Positions 1 through 5,846 of a stretch of 15,385 nucleotides of DNA are shown here, piece by piece. The DNA is from Deinococcus hopiensis KR-140. Its GTDB lineage: Bacteria; Deinococcota; Deinococci; Deinococcales; Deinococcaceae. Location: contig CALPYF020000062.1 in the NCBI GenBank assembly GCA_943327755.2, forward strand, positions 1 through 15,385, read 5' to 3'. A program made the position numbers and the translations under genes. The notes beneath the pieces were generated by a model. It searched no databases. It was not told the DNA's origin and saw only the letters and a list, made by a program, of their open reading frames with translations. The first letter of the stretch is position 1; every line of letters begins with the position of its first letter.

Positions 1-948
1 GGCCGTGGTGGTGACGGGGGCGCTCTCGGTGCCGGCGGCGTTCACGCTGACGACCTTGAAGGTGTAGGCCGCGCCGTTGGTCAGGCCGGTCGCGGCGTAG
101 CTCGTGGCGGTGATGGGCGCGCCCGTGAGCAGGGTGTAATTCGTGTCCGTGCTCAGCTTGCGGTACACGCGGTATCCGCTGACCGCGCAGCCCGCCGGGG
201 CGGTCCAGCTCAGGGTCACCTGGGCGTTGCCGCTCTGGGCGGTCAGGGCGGTGGGGGCCGGGACCGCCGCGCAGGCCGGGTTCACGTCACTCCAGGTGCC
301 GGCGGCCGGGTCGTACCAGCCGTCTGTGGTGCGGGTGAGGTCCGCGGTTTTCTGGGTGGTGCTGTCCGGATTGACGAACATGAGGTTGGTGGCGGTGGTG
401 TCCGTGAACGAGTAGCGTGACCAGCCGTTGCCTTCGTCGGTCATGGGCAGGCCCGGGAAGGTGGTGTTCGGCGTGGCGGGCGTGGACGTGACGGTCCAGT
501 AGTGGATGTTCGCCTTGGTCCAGCCGGCCGGCCGTTTGACGTGCACGGTGAATCCGGTGCTGGCGGGCCGGGCGGCGCTCCAGGTGCCCGAGGCGTACCA
601 GCCGTCGGCGCTGCGGGTCAGGTCGGGGGTTTTCAGGGCGGTGTTGGCCGGGTCGACGAACAGCAGGCTGGTGCTCGTGGCGGGCACGGTGAAGGTGTAC
701 CAGCCGTCCCCGTCGTCGGTGGCGGGCACGCCGGGCCAGGTGGTGGCCGCGGTGCCTGCGGCGGTTACGGCGTTCCAGTAGTGGACGTTGACGCTGCGCC
801 AGGTGTTGGGTTTGCGGAAGTGCACGGTCAGTCCGGTGGTGGCGGCGGCCTTGAGGGGCGCTGGGGGACTGGGGGCCGGGGTGGGGGCGCAGGCGCCCAG
901 CGCGAGGGGCAGGAGGAGGAGGGCGGCGAAGGGAAGACGTCGTGGCAT
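1..948 (-). CDS. starch-binding lipoprotein with two CBM26-like modules and an FnIII domain (C-terminus outside window)
   Basis: The frame is open for 316 codons from ATG at 948 to the window edge, so the protein is partial. GGAGGT lies 6 nt before the ATG. The N-terminus is a lipoprotein signal peptide with lipobox LGAC (Cys20), followed by a Pro-rich linker. Two repeated modules follow, at residues ~39-126 and ~132-223. Both share TVHxKRP/RKP, HYW, WPG or FPGLPM, DGxGWY/S, FVNP/FVDP, ADLTRxxDGWY and GTWS, the pattern of starch-binding CBM25/26 modules. Residues ~227-316 look like a fibronectin type III domain (ALTAQSGNAQVTLSW, SGYRVYRK, GLTNGAAYTFKVVSVN). In this architecture a GH13 alpha-amylase or pullulanase domain usually follows, but it would lie outside the window. 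The likely role is membrane-anchored extracellular starch or glycogen degradation. Regulation by a LacI-type repressor is suggested by the upstream operator. Confidence 0.8.
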   Translation of the reverse strand, partial: MPRRLPFAALLLLPLALGACAPTPAPSPPAPLKAAATTGLTVHFRKPNTWRSVNVHYWNAVTAAGTAATTWPGVPATDDGDGWYTFTVPATSTSLLFVDPANTALKTPDLTRSADGWYASGTWSAARPASTGFTVHVKRPAGWTKANIHYWTVTSTPATPNTTFPGLPMTDEGNGWSRYSFTDTTATNLMFVNPDSTTQKTADLTRTTDGWYDPAAGTWSDVNPACAAVPAPTALTAQSGNAQVTLSWTAPAGCAVSGYRVYRKLSTDTNYTLLTGAPITATSYAATGLTNGAAYTFKVVSVNAAGTESAPVTTTA

Positions 949-988
949 GAGAGCACCTCCGGGTGGGCCGGTGCGGGGTCCACCCAAG

Positions 989-1002
989 TGGAAACGGTTC
1001 CA
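989..1002. promoter_or_regulatory. LacI/GalR-family operator (cre-like palindrome)
   Basis: TGGAAACGGTTCCA fits the LacI/CcpA-type consensus TGWAANCGNTNWCA at nearly every position, with the characteristic central CG. It lies 41 nt upstream of the ATG of the starch-binding lipoprotein (minus strand) and 209 nt upstream of the GTG of the GH16-like gene. This is a fitting place for a sugar-responsive repressor to control the carbohydrate gene. No convincing -35/-10 pair was found beside it on either strand. A second partial half-site (AAACGCT) occurs near 1072-1078. Confidence 0.6.
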
Positions 1003-1211
1003 AATGGACGGACGGCGATCCGGCAGGCGCGGCTCCCATCTCGGCGGAACCGCAGGTCAGTGACTTGTGTGAAACGCTCTGCATCGTGACCCGGCCGCTG
1101 CCCACGCCGGGCCTCCGCCCTAGACAGGGTGGGCGGTGGCAGAGAACCACACCAGCGCGCCCAGGCCTGGACTCGCCCTCCGGCCCACCTGGCCATGCAA
1201 GGATCGGGGCT

Positions 1212-2012
1212 GTGCCCAGCTCTTCCCTGCCGACCGCGCCGACCGGGTACGTCCTGACCTTCGAGGACGACTTCCGCGCGCCTGACCTCAGCCCTGAGCG
1301 CTGGCTGCCGCACTACCTGCCGCAGTGGGCCAGCCGCGAGGCGGCGGCCGCCCAGTACGCGCTACCGGGCGCGGGCCTGCACCTCCAGATCACCGGAACG
1401 CAGCGGCCCTGGAATCCCGCCTTCGACGGGGCGCTGCGCGTCTCCAGCGTGCAGACCGGCGCGTTCGCCGGGCCGCTCGGCAGTCCAGTGGGCCAGCACC
1501 GCTTCCACCCGGACCTGCGCGTCACCGAAGAGCAGCCCGAGGCGTGGCTGTACGCGCCGCAGTACGGCCTGTTCGAGGTGGCCCTGCGCGCCGACCTGCC
1601 CGCCGGGTACCTGGGCGCGTTCTGGCTGATCGGCGTGGAGCGCGACCCGGCCCAGTCCGGCGAGCTCTGCGTGTGCGAGCTCTTCGGGCACGAGCGCACC
1701 CCGGACGCCTTCCGGGTACATTTCGGCGTGAAACCCATCCACGACCCGGCGCTGCAGCTGGACATGCGGGACACCTGGATTCCGGGCAGTCCCGCCGACC
1801 TGCACGTCTACAGCGCCGAGTGGACCGAGCAGGCCGTCACCTTCCGCGTGGACGGGCAGGTCGTGGGCGTGGCGGCGCAGTCGCCCGCGTACCCCATGCA
1901 GTTCATGCTGAACATCTACGAACTCCCGCACCTGCTACCCGGCGGGGTGCGGCGCGGCCCGTGGCCCAAGACGCTGGAGGTCGCGTGGGTGCGCGGCTGG
2001 CACCGGCCCTGA
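1212..2012 (+). CDS. GH16-like (concanavalin A-fold) protein with altered catalytic motif
   Basis: This 266-aa protein uses GTG at 1212, preceded by AAGGA 8 nt upstream. The frame is open further 5', but that extension has no protein-like composition. Family features are LTFEDDF (residues 15-21), a long beta-rich middle, YGLFEVALRADLPAGYLGAFWLIG (~118-141), GELCVCELFG (150-159), HVYSAEWTEQAVTFRVDG (~198-215) and YPMQFMLNIYE near the end. This is the layout of glycoside hydrolase family 16 endo-beta-glucanase-like proteins. The usual catalytic motif E-x-D-x-x-E reads E151-L-C153-V-C-E156: both glutamates are kept but the helper Asp is Cys. No signal peptide is visible, so it is probably intracellular. 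GH16 fold is fairly sure; substrate and activity are not. Confidence 0.75.
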   Translation: MPSSSLPTAPTGYVLTFEDDFRAPDLSPERWLPHYLPQWASREAAAAQYALPGAGLHLQITGTQRPWNPAFDGALRVSSVQTGAFAGPLGSPVGQHRFHPDLRVTEEQPEAWLYAPQYGLFEVALRADLPAGYLGAFWLIGVERDPAQSGELCVCELFGHERTPDAFRVHFGVKPIHDPALQLDMRDTWIPGSPADLHVYSAEWTEQAVTFRVDGQVVGVAAQSPAYPMQFMLNIYELPHLLPGGVRRGPWPKTLEVAWVRGWHRP

Positions 2013-2055
2013 CGGCGCGCCTGGCCTGGGGGCCGATCCGCCGCCTGTCCCAAAG

Positions 2056-2084
2056 TTGACAAGATTTGTAATCTGCTTTAGGGT
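2056..2084 (+). promoter_or_regulatory. sigma-70-type promoter of the ssu operon
   Basis: A perfect -35 TTGACA (2056-2061) is followed after 17 nt by TAGGGT (2079-2084), which keeps the TA and final T of the -10 consensus. Transcription would start near 2091, about 13 nt before the riboswitch. The promoter of the second SAM-controlled operon has the same form (TTGACA, 17 nt, TAGAGT). Confidence 0.75.
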
Positions 2085-2103
2085 ACGTCCAACCCTGCAC
2101 AGG

Positions 2104-2279
2104 GTCACTATCCAGAGCGGCCGAGGGAACAGGCCCAGCGACGCCGCAGCAACCAGGAGACACATGACACAGCTCAACACACCACCCGCCGGCCGCGCCC
2201 CCCAGGGCTGCCCCCGCTGTTGTTGACCTGACGTCTCCCACGGTGCTTCACGCCTGCCCGAACCGGGAACGATAGCGGC
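2104..2279 (+). ncRNA. SAM-I (S-box) riboswitch with an ORF-carrying insertion in P3
   Basis: S-box core elements appear in order. P1 is CTATC (2108-2112) with GATAG (2271-2275), extended outward by GTC/GGC across an A/C mismatch. CCAGAG is followed by P2 GCGGC (2117-2121)/GCCGC (2143-2147) with kink-turn-like GAGGGA...GCGA and P2b GGG (2125-2127)/CCC (2134-2136). P3 is GCAACC (2149-2154)/GGTGC (2242-2246), continued by GGAGAC (2156-2161)/GTCTCC (2233-2238). P4 is CCCG/CGGG (2257-2267). P3 is opened by a 71-nt insertion (2162-2232) encoding a short peptide. SAM-I aptamers bind S-adenosylmethionine and usually turn off downstream sulfur genes, here the ssu operon. The expression platform is not clear from sequence. 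Confidence 0.85.
2164..2226 (+). CDS. cysteine-rich leader peptide inside the riboswitch P3 loop
   Basis: This ORF has 20 codons and begins ATG ACA CAG. AGGAG (2155-2159) is a good Shine-Dalgarno sequence 4 nt before the ATG. The peptide starts MTQLNTPP and ends GCPRCC, followed by TGA, so three of its last five residues are Cys and the last two codons are TGT TGT. TGT is unusual here, since the neighbouring Cys-containing genes mostly use TGC. The Shine-Dalgarno is also the 5' strand of upper P3 (2156-2161), and the other strand (2233-2238) starts 9 nt after the last Cys codon. This geometry suggests a stalling leader peptide sensing cysteine, not a protein with its own function. No homologue was searched for. 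Confidence 0.6.
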   Translation: MTQLNTPPAGRAPQGCPRCC

Positions 2280-2314
2280 GAGCGCCCCCGCGCGCCCCCG
2301 ACAAAGGACAACCC

Positions 2315-2338
2315 ATGACGCGATGTCGCCCCAGCTGA
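2315..2338 (+). CDS. possible second leader peptide (MTRCRPS)
   Basis: A 7-codon ORF lies 35 nt after the SAM aptamer. It has a good Shine-Dalgarno AAAGGA (2303-2308) 6 nt before the ATG. It contains one Cys, again coded TGT (2324-2326), in the middle of the peptide. A GC hairpin starts 4 nt after its stop codon (2342-2360), as in classic attenuators. It may be a second cysteine-sensing leader or only a translation-initiation remnant. It is too short to judge from sequence alone. Confidence 0.35.
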   Translation: MTRCRPS

Positions 2339-2341
2339 GAC

Positions 2342-2360
2342 GGCCGTCCACCCGGCGGCC
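2342..2360 (+). terminator. GC-rich hairpin in ssu leader (possible attenuator)
   Basis: GGCCGTC and GGCGGCC form a 7-bp stem with one T-G wobble and a 5-nt loop (CACCC), immediately after the 7-codon ORF. The following 15 bases are pyrimidine-rich (CGGTCCTCCCCTCC) but lack a T run. The rest of 2361-2452 holds an 11-bp direct repeat, GCGCCGACCGG, at 2384-2394 and 2413-2423, and nothing else I can support. Confidence 0.35.
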
Positions 2361-2452
2361 CGGTCCTCCCCTCCACCTGCCCAGCGCCGACCGGCCGCGG
2401 CCCCCCAGCGCCGCGCCGACCGGTCCTGCGCGCCCTTTCTGGAGCCCCTGCC

Positions 2453-2653
2453 ATGACGGAAACCCTGCATGTCCGCTGGAAACCCGGCACGCTCGACACG
2501 CTGCTCGTCACCTCACCGCACGGCACACTCGAATGGAACGTCCTGATCTTCGAGCGCGTGTACGGCCGCGCGCACCTGAGTGCCCTGTACCTCACCGGGC
2601 GCACGCAGGTGCAGCGCGCCGCCCACCCGGCCCTGCGCGCCAGCGCCGCCTGA
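2453..2653 (+). CDS. small protein of unknown function (66 aa) in the ssu operon
   Basis: ATG at 2453 is preceded by TGGAG 8 nt upstream. Codon third positions are almost all G or C, like the flanking genes, which supports real coding. The protein is soluble and has no Cys or internal Met. An aromatic/aliphatic centre (TLEWNVLIFERVYGRAHLSALYLTG) is followed by an Arg/Ala-rich tail. It lies between the SAM riboswitch leader and ssuD (73 nt gap), so it is cotranscribed with the sulfonate genes. I do not recognise the family. It could be an accessory protein for sulfonate use or for the flavin supply that SsuD needs, but nothing in the sequence shows this. No separate SsuE-like flavin reductase is present in the window. 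Confidence 0.65.
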   Translation: MTETLHVRWKPGTLDTLLVTSPHGTLEWNVLIFERVYGRAHLSALYLTGRTQVQRAAHPALRASAA

Positions 2654-2726
2654 CCTGAAGCCCTGCCCCGCCCCTGACTGACCCCCTGACCGGGTCAGGT
2701 CCTCCCCGCTACCCCCAGGAGCCCCC

Positions 2727-3959
2727 ATGACGCACACCGACCTGACGGACCACGCCCGCCCCACCCCCCCCTCGCTGTACTGGTTCATTCCCTCCGGCGG
2801 CGACGGCCGCCAGCTGGGCCAGCCCAGCCGCCCGGCGCACTTCAGTTACCTCTCGCAGGTCGCGCAGGCCGCCGACGTGCTGGGCTTCGACGGCGCGCTG
2901 CTCCCCACCGGCGGCACCAACGAGGACACCCTGGTGGTCGCCAGCGCCCTGTCGAGCCTCACCCGGCAGCTGCGCTTCCTGGTCGCGCTGCGCCCCGGCC
3001 TGCTCTCCCCCGTGCTGGCCGCGCGCCTGACCGCCTCGCTCGACCGGATCAGCGGCGGCCGCGTGAACCTGAATATCGTGTCCGGCAGCGGCAACTTCGA
3101 CTTCGAGGGCCTGAACCTCACGCAGGCGCAGCGGTACGCCCTGACCGGCGAGTGGCTCGGCGCGTTCCGCGCGCTGCTGCGCGGCGAGACCGTCAGCCAG
3201 CAGGGTGAGTATGTCCAGCTGGAAAACGCCCGCGCCCTGCTGCCCAGCGTGCAGCGCCCCTACCCGCCCATCTACTTCGGGGGCAGCAGCCAGCCCGCGC
3301 TGGAGGTCGCCGGGGAACACGTGGACGTGTACCTCAGCTGGGGCGAGCGGCCCGAGCAGCTGCGGGAGAAATTCGAGCAGGTGCGCGCCGAGGCCGCCCG
3401 GCACGGCCGCCAGGTGCGCTTCGGGCTGCGCGCCCACGTCATCGTGCGCCCCACCGAGGAGGAAGCCTGGGCGGCGGCCGAGCACCTGATCGAGGGCGTC
3501 AGCGACGAGCAGATCGCGCAGGCCCACCAGGCCTTCTTGCAGAGCGCCTCCGAGGGGCAGCGCCGCCAGAGTGAACTCAACGGCGGCACCCGTGACTCCC
3601 TGCGGGTCGGGAAGAACCTCTGGGCGGGCGTGGGCCTCGTGCGCGGCGGGGCCGGCACCGCCTTCGTCGGCAGTCCCGAGAACGTCGCCGCCGCGCTGCG
3701 CGAGTACCAGGCGCTCGGGGTCGAGACGTTCATCCTCAGCGGCTACCCCCACCTGGAAGAAGCGTACCGCGTGGCCGAACTGCTGTTCCCCGCGCTGGGC
3801 CGCACCAGTCCCGTCTTCACGCCGCGCGACGGCCAGCCCCTGACGCACACCAGCACCCCCAGCGCCCACGGGCCCAGCACGCACGCCCCGGCCCTGCGCG
3901 CCGAGCCGGTCCTGGCCGACGCGGCCCCCAGCGACGTCGGCCGCTTCCGCAGCATTTAA
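2727..3959 (+). CDS. ssuD: FMNH2-dependent alkanesulfonate monooxygenase
   Basis: This 410-aa protein has AGGAG 6 nt before its ATG and belongs to the bacterial luciferase-like TIM-barrel family. It aligns along its length with E. coli SsuD as I remember it: SLYWFIPSGGDGRQLG, PSRPAHFSYLSQVAQAADVLGFDGALLPTG, FLVALRPGLLSPVLAAR, PYPPIYFGGSS, YLSWGE, LWAGVGLVRGGAGTAFVG and ILSGYPHLEEAYRVAELLFP. The family cleaves R-CH2-SO3H with FMNH2 and O2 to an aldehyde plus sulfite. Residues matching E. coli Arg226, His228, Arg297 and Tyr331 are kept (R235, H237, R306, Y340). The active-site Cys54 is replaced by Asn65 (TGGTNED instead of TGRSCED). The C-terminus has a Pro/Thr/His/Ala-rich tail of ~45 residues. 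The protein has no Cys and no Met beyond the start. Methanesulfonate (MsuD-like) preference cannot be excluded. Confidence 0.92.
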   Translation: MTHTDLTDHARPTPPSLYWFIPSGGDGRQLGQPSRPAHFSYLSQVAQAADVLGFDGALLPTGGTNEDTLVVASALSSLTRQLRFLVALRPGLLSPVLAARLTASLDRISGGRVNLNIVSGSGNFDFEGLNLTQAQRYALTGEWLGAFRALLRGETVSQQGEYVQLENARALLPSVQRPYPPIYFGGSSQPALEVAGEHVDVYLSWGERPEQLREKFEQVRAEAARHGRQVRFGLRAHVIVRPTEEEAWAAAEHLIEGVSDEQIAQAHQAFLQSASEGQRRQSELNGGTRDSLRVGKNLWAGVGLVRGGAGTAFVGSPENVAAALREYQALGVETFILSGYPHLEEAYRVAELLFPALGRTSPVFTPRDGQPLTHTSTPSAHGPSTHAPALRAEPVLADAAPSDVGRFRSI

Positions 3960-3982
3960 GCGCTGTCCTCCGTCCCTCTGCA

Positions 3983-4010
3983 GGAGGGGGCCCTCATCCC
4001 CGCCCCCTCC
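3983..4010 (+). other. intercistronic hairpin between ssuD and ssuA
   Basis: GGAGGGGG (3983-3990) and CCCCCTCC (4003-4010) form an 8-bp stem with a 12-nt loop in the 79-nt gap between ssuD and ssuA. There is no T run. It may protect or process the mRNA so that the binding protein is made in larger amount than the permease. Partial termination is also possible. Confidence 0.4.
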
Positions 4011-4038
4011 ATTCCCAATCCCTCTTCTGGAGACTCCC

Positions 4039-5022
4039 ATGACCACCCGACTGCGTTCCGCTGCCCTGACCCTCACCGCCCTCGCCCTCGGCGCGCTGTC
4101 CACCGCGCAGGCCGTCACCTTCACCATCGGCTACCAGAAAGGCGGCATTCCGAACATCCTCAAAGCGCGCGGGACCCTCGACAAGTACGCCGCGCAGGGC
4201 ATCGACTTCCGCTGGGTGCTGTTCACCGCCGGGCCGCCCCTGCTGGAAGCCGCCAACGCCGGCGCCGTGGACTTCGGCAGCGTCGGCAACGCCCCGGGCG
4301 TGTTCGCCCTGGCGGGCGGAGCCGACCTGAAATACGTGGGCGTGACCGTCAATCACAACGACACCACCGAGGCCGTCATCGTCCCGAAGAATTCCGGGAT
4401 CCAGAAGGTCAGTGACCTGAAAGGTAAACGCATCGGCGTGGCCCGCGGCTCCAGCGCGCACGCCTTCCTGTACAGCGTGCTGCGCAGCGCGGGCCTGACC
4501 CTGGGGGACGTGACGGTCGTGCCGCTGCTGCCACCCGACGCGCGCCCCGCGTTCGAGAACGGCAGCATTGACGCCTGGGCCATCTGGGACCCGTTCCTCA
4601 CCACCGCCCTGCAGGGCAGCGGCGGGCGCGTCCTGCGCGACCACGAGGGCCTCGGGCGCGGCGACAACTATCACCTCGTGCCCGGCCGCGTCCTGCAGAA
4701 CCCCGAGAAGAAACGCGCCCTGCAGATCCTGCTGGCCGAACTGGAAAGCGCCGCGAACTGGGCGAACGTCAACCGCCAGACGGTCATCAACCAGTTCAGT
4801 GACGAGCTCGGCATTCCCAAGAGTGTCCTGGCCGTCACCGTCCCCAAGAGCGTGCCGTTCAACATCCGGCCCTTCCGGGCGTCCGACCTCAAACCCCTCC
4901 AGACGCTCGCGGTCGCGTTCCGTGAGGCGGGCGTCCTGCCGCGTGACGTGCCCTTCGGCCCGCAGACGTACGTGACCCTCCCGGCGTTCCGCGCCGCGCT
5001 GCCCACCCTGGGACTCAAGTGA
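4039..5022 (+). CDS. ssuA: aliphatic sulfonate ABC transporter, periplasmic binding protein
   Basis: This 327-aa protein has TGGAG 6 nt before its ATG. A Sec signal peptide covers residues 1-25 (basic MTTRLR, hydrophobic core, AQA cleavage site). The mature protein is a type-2 solute-binding protein of the SsuA/TauA/NrtA group: TIGYQKGGIPNILKARGTLDKY, FTAGPPLLEAANAGAVDFGSVGNAP, VIVPKNSGI, VSDLKGKRIGVARGSSAHAFLY, and AWAIWDPFLT for the hinge and ligand region. It binds sulfonates outside the membrane and delivers them to SsuC. Mature SsuA has no Cys and no Met. Its stop overlaps the ssuC start (GTGA). Taurine or another sulfonate could be the preferred ligand, but pairing with SsuD favours alkanesulfonates. 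Confidence 0.9.
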   Translation: MTTRLRSAALTLTALALGALSTAQAVTFTIGYQKGGIPNILKARGTLDKYAAQGIDFRWVLFTAGPPLLEAANAGAVDFGSVGNAPGVFALAGGADLKYVGVTVNHNDTTEAVIVPKNSGIQKVSDLKGKRIGVARGSSAHAFLYSVLRSAGLTLGDVTVVPLLPPDARPAFENGSIDAWAIWDPFLTTALQGSGGRVLRDHEGLGRGDNYHLVPGRVLQNPEKKRALQILLAELESAANWANVNRQTVINQFSDELGIPKSVLAVTVPKSVPFNIRPFRASDLKPLQTLAVAFREAGVLPRDVPFGPQTYVTLPAFRAALPTLGLK

Positions 5023-5846
5023 CGGTCGGCGCGCGCTCCAGAACCCAGGCGGCAGTCCCGGCCGCGCCCCGCCCGGGCCGCCGCGCCGGGCCGATCTGGC
5101 AGGGCGAATGGGTGAGGTGGCTGGTGCCGCTCCTGATCGTGCTGGGCTGGCAGCTGGCCGCCAGCACCGGTCTGCTCAACCCGCGCGTCCTCCCGGCCCC
5201 CAGCGCCGTGGCCGCGGCCGCGTGGGAACTGGCCCGCAGCGGGGAACTGGGCCGCCACTTCCTGATCAGCCTCCAGCGCGCCGGGTTGGGCATCCTGATC
5301 GGCGGGGGGCTGGGCTTCACGTTCGGCATCCTGACCGGTACGTTCCGCGCCGCGAACCTGCTGCTGGACACGACCTTCCAGATGATCCGCACCATTCCGA
5401 ACCTCGCGCTGATTCCGCTGGTGATCCTCTGGTTCGGGATCGGTGAGAGCGGCAAGGTGTTCCTGATCGCCCTGGCCACCTTCTTCCCGGTGTACCTGAA
5501 CACCCTGCACGGCGTGACGGGCATCGACCCGCGCCTGACCGAGATGGCCCGCGTGTACGGCCTCACCCCGCTCGACACCTTCCGCCGCGTCACGCTGCCC
5601 GGCGCGCTTCCGGGCGTGCTGGTCGGCGTGCGGTACGCGCTGGGCATCTCCTGGCTGGCGCTGGTCGTCAGCGAGTCCTTCGGCGCGAGCAGCGGCATCG
5701 GCTTCCTGGCCATGGACGCCCGCGAGTTCTTCCGCACGGACGTGATCGTGCTGGCCATTGTGATCTACGCCCTGATCGGCAAGGCGGCCGACGTTCTGGT
5801 CCGCACCCTGGAGCGCCGCCTGCTGCCCTGGAAGGTGAGCGCGTGA
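5019..5846 (+). CDS. ssuC: sulfonate ABC transporter permease
   Basis: This 275-aa protein starts at GTG, overlapping the ssuA stop by 4 nt, which indicates translational coupling. A basic N-terminal extension (residues 1-30) precedes about six membrane segments near 34-51, 86-107, 127-143, 146-163, 197-220 and 241-259. The cytoplasmic EAA loop that contacts the ATPase is seen at 175-199 (EMARVYG...TLPGALPGV). Other family features are LPAPSAV, TIPNLALIPLVILWFGIGE and LVVSESFGASSGIGF, typical of SsuC/TauC permeases. It presumably works as a dimer with two SsuB subunits. It has no Cys. Confidence 0.92.
   Translation: MTVGARSRTQAAVPAAPRPGRRAGPIWQGEWVRWLVPLLIVLGWQLAASTGLLNPRVLPAPSAVAAAAWELARSGELGRHFLISLQRAGLGILIGGGLGFTFGILTGTFRAANLLLDTTFQMIRTIPNLALIPLVILWFGIGESGKVFLIALATFFPVYLNTLHGVTGIDPRLTEMARVYGLTPLDTFRRVTLPGALPGVLVGVRYALGISWLALVVSESFGASSGIGFLAMDAREFFRTDVIVLAIVIYALIGKAADVLVRTLERRLLPWKVSA

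Noticed and set aside
287..1150. 287-aa minus-strand and several plus-strand frames within 1-1150
   Set aside because: They overlap the starch-binding lipoprotein in other frames. Only the lipoprotein frame shows a lipobox, repeated modules and a Shine-Dalgarno sequence.
2709..4127. 472-aa minus-strand open frame opposite ssuD
   Set aside because: Low-complexity Gly/Ala/Gln/Val composition; the plus strand encodes a clear SsuD.
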